64,000 nucleotides of DNA from JBBQZU01 sp038207425. GTDB lineage: Bacteria; Bacteroidota; Bacteroidia; Flavobacteriales_D; Cryomorphaceae. The translations under genes were made by a program, and so were the position numbers. The stretch is taken from assembly GCA_038207425.1 (NCBI GenBank), contig JBBQZU010000014.1:1-64000 (forward strand). The letters are read 5' to 3'. The notes under the pieces are model-generated. The model saw only the letters and a list, made by a program, of their open reading frames with translations. It did not search any database and had not been told where the DNA came from. Position 1 is the stretch's first letter. Every line of letters starts with the position of its first letter. Of this stretch, positions 59,094 through 64,000 are shown piece by piece.

Positions 59094-62000
59094 TTATTTT
59101 TTTACTACTTCAAGCAAATGTTTTACTGTTTGCTCGAGCTGTTCGTCACGTCCACGCGATACCATAGCAGGTTGATTTGCCACTTTGATATCCGGCTCGA
59201 GTTGATTGTTCTCCATAAGCAGGCCAGTGCGTACATCGCGCATTCCTAACTGAGGTATGCCGAACACGGTACCATCGGGCAGTTGTTCCCACCACACTGC
59301 GGTACCTGTGCCCGGTACGGGCATACCTATGAGTTTGCCAATATTGAAATACTTATAGGTATAAGGGAAAAGGTGCGCATCAGAATAATTGCCTTCGCAA
59401 ATAATTACTGCCGAAGGCTTTTGCCATTTTCCAAGCGGTTCACCACCCATATTTTTCTGCCCTCGCGGTTCAAACTGCATATAGGATTCACCACTTAAAA
59501 AGGTAGCTAAATCATCGTGCAGCCAGCCGCCACCATTGAATCGTGTATCGACAATAAGGGCTTCCTTGTCATTGTACTTACCCAATGCTTTGCTGTACAA
59601 TTCGCGGAAGCTTTCGCTGTTCATACCGCGCACGTGCACATAACCCAGTTTGCCTGCTGATAGTTTTTCAGTTTCTGCTTCGCGGGTTTTTACCCAGCGC
59701 TCATAGGCTAGCTGATTTTGCGAGCCCAGGCTGATGGGTTCTACTACTTCATCCCAACGTTTTTTGGTAGTAGGATCATAGTATGAAATCAACGTTTTTT
59801 TGCCAGTCTTTCTGTTGAGAAGTGCATAATAGTTCACACCTGCTTCAATCGCAACGCCATTTACTTTTTCAATTATTGTCCCTGTTTTTACCAATGCATC
59901 TTTATTGGCCAACGGGCTTCTGGGCATGATGCCGGCAATGCGAAGTCCTACTCCAGTATAGGTCTCGTCAAAGTACGCTCCGAATGCCGCAGTCTGATCA
60001 TTGGCAGGGTCCCAACTGCCGTAAAATGCGCCGGTATGCGAGGCATTCACTTCACCCAGCATCTCGCCGAGCATATCAGCAAAGTCATAAGGATTGTCGA
60101 TGTATGGAAGAAAGCGCTTATAGTTTTCTTTGTACATATTCCAGTCTACTCCGTGGAGGTCTTCCAGATAGAACTTCTTCTTAAATTGACGCCATACATG
60201 CTCGAACATATAGGCCCTTTCAGCATCGGCATTCAGGCTCATTTCAGCATTGAATGCCACAGGTTCCTGTTTTCCATCGGCTGAGGTAATTTTTGTAAGA
60301 TTGCCATCACTACTCGCAAAGATGTTTTTTTCATCCTTGTCGAATATGAGCGGCGAGCCGCCCTTACCCAGTTTAGTTAGCACTTTTGTTTCCTTTTCTT
60401 TAAGTTTAGTCTGCCACAGGCTATAGCCTTCATCAGTAAGTGCCAGGAAGTATAGGTTCTCTCCTTTGGCATCCAATATATAGTCGCTGAGGAATGAGGA
60501 GAATATGGTAAGTTTTGCTTTGCGTTCATCCAAGCCTTCCCAATCTACTTTCAAAGGCTTCACTTCATCTTTCTTTTCTTCAGCATCGCCGTCTTTCTTT
60601 TTTTTGTCATCTACCTTCTTTTTCTCATCCTTCTTTTCGTCTGCTTCTTTTTTTCTCTCTTCTTCAGCTTCTTTCCAAATGGCATAGTCGGCTTCATTTA
60701 GTTTAAATCGCTGCCATGCATCAATGGTAAGAAAGAGCGCGTAAATATCACCCTGTGATCCCCAACTTCCGTGCGATCGGTATCCATCGCGATCGCTCTC
60801 CCAGTATATCATTTCCCCACCCATTCCAAACTTGGGGACACTGTTGCCATAACCGCTCTTGGTGAGATTTACCGGTGCTTCTTTTCCTGTTGCGTTTACG
60901 AGGCCAACCTGTGGATTCCACCTGTTTTGATCGATAAATTGTACCATAAGCCACTTACTATCGGGACTCCAGGTGTAATATTGGTCGCCATCGGAATAGC
61001 TGTAGTTGTATGAACCTTGAAGTACGGTGCGCACTTCACCGCTGGCAATGTTTTTTACCTTAAGCGTTGTACGCTCTTCCAGGAAGGCTACTTCCTTATC
61101 ATCGGGTGAGTAGCGGGCCTGAAAAGTTTCTGCCGGGGTTTCCACAATGGCTTTTTCATCTGTGATTGTGGCATTGTAAAAGTATTTTTCATCTTTTCGC
61201 GAAAGCGATGCTTCATAAATATTCCAGCTTCCATTGCGCTCGCTGGAATAGAGCAATTTGGTGCCATCGCTGTTGAAATGCGGGTTGCGCTCCTGCTCTG
61301 GGGTGTTGGTGATTTGTTTGGCAGCCGGATAATCAACTGCCGTTACAAATACCTCACCCCGCACGATGAATGCTATTTCCTTCCCATTTGGCGAAAGCAC
61401 GAAATCTGTAGCGCCGCTGCTTATTGATTTTACAGTGGTTTCATTATACCGCCGGTCGTTGTTCATTTTCACTATAACTTTTCGTGGTTGCTGCCCGTCG
61501 AGTTGTGTATACAGCTCACCATTGTAAGAGTAGCAGAGTACACCCTCATCCGACAAACTGAGTGTGCGTAACGGATGCTTGTCAAATGAGCTGACCTGAC
61601 GCGCGTTTGTTTCGCGGTTACCTGATATTTCGGCTTTCCATACATTGAATGAGCCGCTGCGTTCCGAAAGAAAAAAGAAACGATTCTCGCCTGCGGCCCA
61701 TATAGGATTTCGGTCTTCGGCGGGGTGGGATGTAAGTTGTGCAAAACTGCTGTCTACAAATGTGTACATCCATACATCTCGGGCTACTGAAGAAGTGTGA
61801 TGCTTCCTGAGGTCATCTTCGTACCCTTTTCGGTCGTGAAACAACATTCTGAGGCCATCCGGACTTAACTTTGCCATTTCTGCAGGCACGGTTAAAACCT
61901 GCATTTCGCGCCCACCGGATACTGATACTTTGTACAGTTCAGGCAACGCCCCTGTCGGGAAAAGCATTGCTTTAGGGTGGTCTAACCTTGATGATCCGAA

Positions 62001-62378
62001 ATAGATGAATTTGCCATCAGGGGAAAATGTATAGGGCTCGTCGTCAGCCGAATGAAAGGTAAGACGTACAGGGCTGCCGCCTTCTGCATTTCCCATAAAT
62101 ACATCCAGATTACCGTGTCGTCTTGATGCAAAAGCGAGTTGTTTGCTATCAGGGCTCCAGATTGGCATAGTCTCGAATGCTTCGTGTATGGTAATTCGCT
62201 TCGCTTCCCCGCCTTGATAAGGCACAGTATATATATCGCCCTGATAATTGAATGCGATGGTTTTGCCATCGGGAGAAATGGCAGGATTTCGAAGCCAGAG
62301 GGGTTCGTCACCTTGCGCAGTTAGGGTTGCTGAAGCAAATAGTATTGCAGCAATGGTCAGTTTGGATTTCACCAGCAT
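59094..62378 (-). CDS. Tricorn-like S41 protease with WD40-like propeller
   Basis: A 1094-residue exported protein (signal MLVKSKLTIAAILFASATL then TAQ). Residues about 30-560 hold PD40/WD40-like blades (ISPDGKTIAFNYQGDIY, WSPDSKQLAFASRR). Next comes a Lys/Glu/Asp-rich linker (about 575-620). The tricorn core then has a second propeller part, a PDZ-like stretch (YTGVGLRIAGIMPRSPL) and the S41 catalytic region. There Ser999 lies in GNYSDAHLFPY, with KLGYVHVRGMN and ALIVDTRFNGGGW upstream. It likely degrades periplasmic peptides, like other tricorn homologues in Bacteroidota. Monocistronic. Confidence 0.92.
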   Translation of the reverse strand: MLVKSKLTIAAILFASATLTAQGDEPLWLRNPAISPDGKTIAFNYQGDIYTVPYQGGEAKRITIHEAFETMPIWSPDSKQLAFASRRHGNLDVFMGNAEGGSPVRLTFHSADDEPYTFSPDGKFIYFGSSRLDHPKAMLFPTGALPELYKVSVSGGREMQVLTVPAEMAKLSPDGLRMLFHDRKGYEDDLRKHHTSSVARDVWMYTFVDSSFAQLTSHPAEDRNPIWAAGENRFFFLSERSGSFNVWKAEISGNRETNARQVSSFDKHPLRTLSLSDEGVLCYSYNGELYTQLDGQQPRKVIVKMNNDRRYNETTVKSISSGATDFVLSPNGKEIAFIVRGEVFVTAVDYPAAKQITNTPEQERNPHFNSDGTKLLYSSERNGSWNIYEASLSRKDEKYFYNATITDEKAIVETPAETFQARYSPDDKEVAFLEERTTLKVKNIASGEVRTVLQGSYNYSYSDGDQYYTWSPDSKWLMVQFIDQNRWNPQVGLVNATGKEAPVNLTKSGYGNSVPKFGMGGEMIYWESDRDGYRSHGSWGSQGDIYALFLTIDAWQRFKLNEADYAIWKEAEEERKKEADEKKDEKKKVDDKKKKDGDAEEKKDEVKPLKVDWEGLDERKAKLTIFSSFLSDYILDAKGENLYFLALTDEGYSLWQTKLKEKETKVLTKLGKGGSPLIFDKDEKNIFASSDGNLTKITSADGKQEPVAFNAEMSLNADAERAYMFEHVWRQFKKKFYLEDLHGVDWNMYKENYKRFLPYIDNPYDFADMLGEMLGEVNASHTGAFYGSWDPANDQTAAFGAYFDETYTGVGLRIAGIMPRSPLANKDALVKTGTIIEKVNGVAIEAGVNYYALLNRKTGKKTLISYYDPTTKKRWDEVVEPISLGSQNQLAYERWVKTREAETEKLSAGKLGYVHVRGMNSESFRELYSKALGKYNDKEALIVDTRFNGGGWLHDDLATFLSGESYMQFEPRGQKNMGGEPLGKWQKPSAVIICEGNYSDAHLFPYTYKYFNIGKLIGMPVPGTGTAVWWEQLPDGTVFGIPQLGMRDVRTGLLMENNQLEPDIKVANQPAMVSRGRDEQLEQTVKHLLEVVKK

Positions 62379-62552
62379 AGATTATAATGGCCCGAAAGGT
62401 ATTGAGAATCCCGAGATTAAAAATGATTGCGAAAATTCTTTGTAATGGTTTTATATGGATGGTAAAGTTGGCCAGTGTACCGGCCTGTATCAATGATGAA
62501 GCTAAGTACCTTTCACTATTTTTAAATGCCAGCGATGGTGTGGCCAGAACTA

Positions 62553-63431
62553 CTACTTTGCTTCAATGATTAGTATCTCAACTCTGCGATCTAAAGAGGG
62601 ATCTCCACCTAAAGGATAGTCGCCCATCATGCCTCCATAAGTCATCCTGGCTGCATCTATTCCGTGTTCTGCGAGATAATCGAATACGGCTTTTGCCCTT
62701 ACATAACTTAGGTTCTTCTTTTTTGTATCGGCATTCACGCCGTCTTTTCCCGGGTTGGTGCAGCATACGTGCCCTTCTATTTTTATTTTCACATCGGGCC
62801 GGGCGGTGAGTTCATCTGTAAATTGCTTTAAGTAACCGTACGATGAAGCAAGTATAATGTCTCGGCTCCCTACGAAAAGTACCTTGTCAAGAGTGAACCT
62901 GTCGCCAGTAGCAATATTGGTGCCCATAATAATCGGCTTGGGAGCAACCTTTACATCAACAGTTTTAGAGCTTATGGTTGTGGCGGTATTTGAATGTGCA
63001 GGCGCATCTTTAGGCTCGAACCATACGTAAGCTGATGCTCTGCGGTTCTCTTTCCGCTGCTGTTCAAGGTTGTTGTTTTCTTCGTCGATATACACAGCCC
63101 CTCGACCTAATGTTTTATTCAGCAATGATTCGTCAATTCCTGATTCGGAAAGAGCTTCATAAAGCGCGTAAGCCCGATTTTCTGAAAGCTCAAAATTTAG
63201 TACTTCGCTGCCGGTATCATCACAATAGCCTTCAATCACGATTTTCCTGACTCTAATATTTTCCCAGGATTCAGCCGCCTGTTTTACATTCACTTTTTCA
63301 GAAGAGGTGAGTTTGTATGCGCCTACTTCAAAGTAAACCAGAAGCGAATCATCCTGGGCAGAAAGATTCAGAATGGCGCTCATCGAAATGATCGATGAAA
63401 GCAAACAATCTCTTGCCAATGATTTTAACAC
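62553..63431 (-). CDS. OmpA-family protein with two OmpA-like domains
   Basis: A GTG start gives 292 residues with a signal peptide ending SAQ. Two peptidoglycan-binding OmpA-like units are visible. The first (about 30-135) has VIEGYCDDTGSEVLNFELSE and NRAYALYEALSESGID. The second (about 185-290) has IEGHVCCTNPGKDGVNADTK, YVRAKAVFDYLAEHGID and DRRVEILIIEAK. Both keep the R/N-R-A positions that contact diaminopimelate. No transmembrane barrel precedes them, so the protein is periplasmic rather than a porin. A CC pair in the second unit is unusual. Confidence 0.87.
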   Translation of the reverse strand: MLKSLARDCLLSSIISMSAILNLSAQDDSLLVYFEVGAYKLTSSEKVNVKQAAESWENIRVRKIVIEGYCDDTGSEVLNFELSENRAYALYEALSESGIDESLLNKTLGRGAVYIDEENNNLEQQRKENRRASAYVWFEPKDAPAHSNTATTISSKTVDVKVAPKPIIMGTNIATGDRFTLDKVLFVGSRDIILASSYGYLKQFTDELTARPDVKIKIEGHVCCTNPGKDGVNADTKKKNLSYVRAKAVFDYLAEHGIDAARMTYGGMMGDYPLGGDPSLDRRVEILIIEAK

Positions 63432-63524
63432 AACGGGTTCTCTGATGAATTAAGCAACTCAAAGTTATAAAGAAATGTTGGCGCGAGAAAGTGTCTAAGA
63501 GAAACTAACTAAAATTTAACAATT

Positions 63525-63553
63525 AAAAAGCCGCAGTGAAATTTCTGCTGCGG
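63525..63553 (-). terminator. Rho-independent terminator of mscL
   Basis: CCGCAG / CTGCGG (63531-63553, six pairs, eleven-base inner loop that can pair further) followed on the minus strand by CTTTTTAATT. It lies about 30 bases after the stop codon. Confidence 0.7.
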
Positions 63554-63581
63554 TTGGATCTTGGTGCTTTACTGCTTTTTA

Positions 63582-64000
63582 TTACTTTTTGAGAAGGTCT
63601 CTGATTTCGGTTAATAGCACTTCTTCTTTGGTTGGTGCAGCGGGTGCAGCAGGTGCTTCGGCTGCCTTTTTTTCCATTCTATTTTTCATTTCATTATAGG
63701 CCTTTACAACCAAAAAAACTGCGGATGCCACTATAATGAAGGTTATGATATTATTGAGAAATGAGCCATACTTTAGTGAAACTTCTGCTACTGCAACGCC
63801 TGCTTCATTTGTTGTTGCTTCCTTAAACATAATCTTGAAATCGGTGAAATCAACACCTCCGAGTAGCATACCCACAGGTGGCATCACCACATCATCTACC
63901 AAAGATTTTACTATGGCACCAAAGTACGTTGCCATAATAAGGCCCACTGCAAGTTCTATCACATTTCCCTTTGCGATAAACGCTTTAAATTCTTTCAACA
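63582..64000 (-). CDS. mscL: Large-conductance mechanosensitive channel, 5' end outside the window
   Basis: An inner-membrane channel that opens under membrane tension to release solutes. The visible frame reads LKEFKAFIAKGNVIELAVGL (TM1 start), a DFTDFKIMF loop and a second span FLNNIITFIIVASAVFLVVKA. It ends in a charged helix with EEVLLTEIRDLLKK. Family members start MLKEF. The last two bases of the window, read on the minus strand, are TG before the TTG for Leu, so the true ATG probably begins one base beyond the right edge. Apart from that single base the gene appears complete. Confidence 0.95.
   Translation of the reverse strand, partial: LKEFKAFIAKGNVIELAVGLIMATYFGAIVKSLVDDVVMPPVGMLLGGVDFTDFKIMFKEATTNEAGVAVAEVSLKYGSFLNNIITFIIVASAVFLVVKAYNEMKNRMEKKAAEAPAAPAAPTKEEVLLTEIRDLLKK

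Noticed and set aside
60505..60687. A Ser/Phe-rich plus-strand frame
   Set aside because: It is simply the reverse complement of the Lys/Glu-rich linker of the tricorn-like protease.
1..64000. CRISPR arrays, tRNA and rRNA genes, prophage or restriction/defence islands
   Set aside because: I looked for regularly spaced repeats, tRNA arm sequences and rRNA-like stretches and found none. The gene content is chromosomal core and secreted proteins.

Overview
The window comes from a member of the Bacteroidota, most likely a flavobacterial-type lineage. Four secreted proteins end in type IX secretion (T9SS) sorting domains: type A-like C-termini at about 6.2, 8.5 and 41.6 kb, and a gliding-motility-associated type B C-terminus at 48.2 kb. 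Several genes follow the Bacteroidota promoter pattern TTG-N17-20-TAnnTTTG instead of -35/-10 boxes. Shine-Dalgarno sequences are weak or absent. A TPR-type hybrid kinase sits beside a LytTR regulator, and the order ribH-TPR protein / recF-dciA (DUF721) is as usual in this phylum.

Layout. 0-0.4 kb: a broken IS66-type transposase running off the left edge. 0.7-6.1 kb: a Pif1-like helicase, riboflavin synthesis (ribH) with a membrane TPR protein, and the divergent recF-dciA pair. 6.2-10.7 kb: two adjacent T9SS cargo genes, each interrupted by an in-frame TAG; the second has also lost its 5' end. 10.9-17.9 kb: housekeeping genes (ndk, an SDR, mnmA, a cold-shock protein, two glycosyltransferases, a CPBP membrane protein) and a clear SRP RNA gene (ffs) with its own promoter and terminator. 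18.1-23.1 kb: an S9 peptidase, exonuclease VII (xseAB) and two small unknown genes that share a palindromic upstream element. 23.5-31.8 kb: a class III aminotransferase, a putative anti-sigma/Spy-like pair, and a compact run mutS2 - unknown - DUF6503 lipoprotein - GT4 glycosyltransferase - acyltransferase. 31.8-35.5 kb: the LytTR/TPR-hybrid-kinase two-component pair. 36.3-39.7 kb: an arsenosugar-type pair (CMD-like protein and ArsS radical SAM enzyme) followed by purine nucleoside phosphorylase and a WYL regulator. 39.9-50.2 kb: secreted and lipoprotein genes (T9SS protein, vanadium-haloperoxidase-like lipoprotein), a lone receiver, proC, a two-domain FAD/Fe-S dehydrogenase and an M43 metalloprotease. 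50.6-64 kb: a Kef-type antiporter, a SET-domain protein, a META lipoprotein, an exported superoxide dismutase, an eight-PAS histidine kinase, a tricorn-like S41 protease, an OmpA-like protein and mscL, whose start codon lies just beyond the right edge.

Most of the window is ordinary chromosomal core. I found no CRISPR array, prophage, tRNA or rRNA. The parts that most repay a second look are the two unknown genes controlled by a shared palindrome (21.85-22.64 kb), the clustered nonsense-interrupted genes in the first 11 kb, and the arsenosugar-type cassette that lacks a visible arsM. I did not find a system that I can defend as wholly new.
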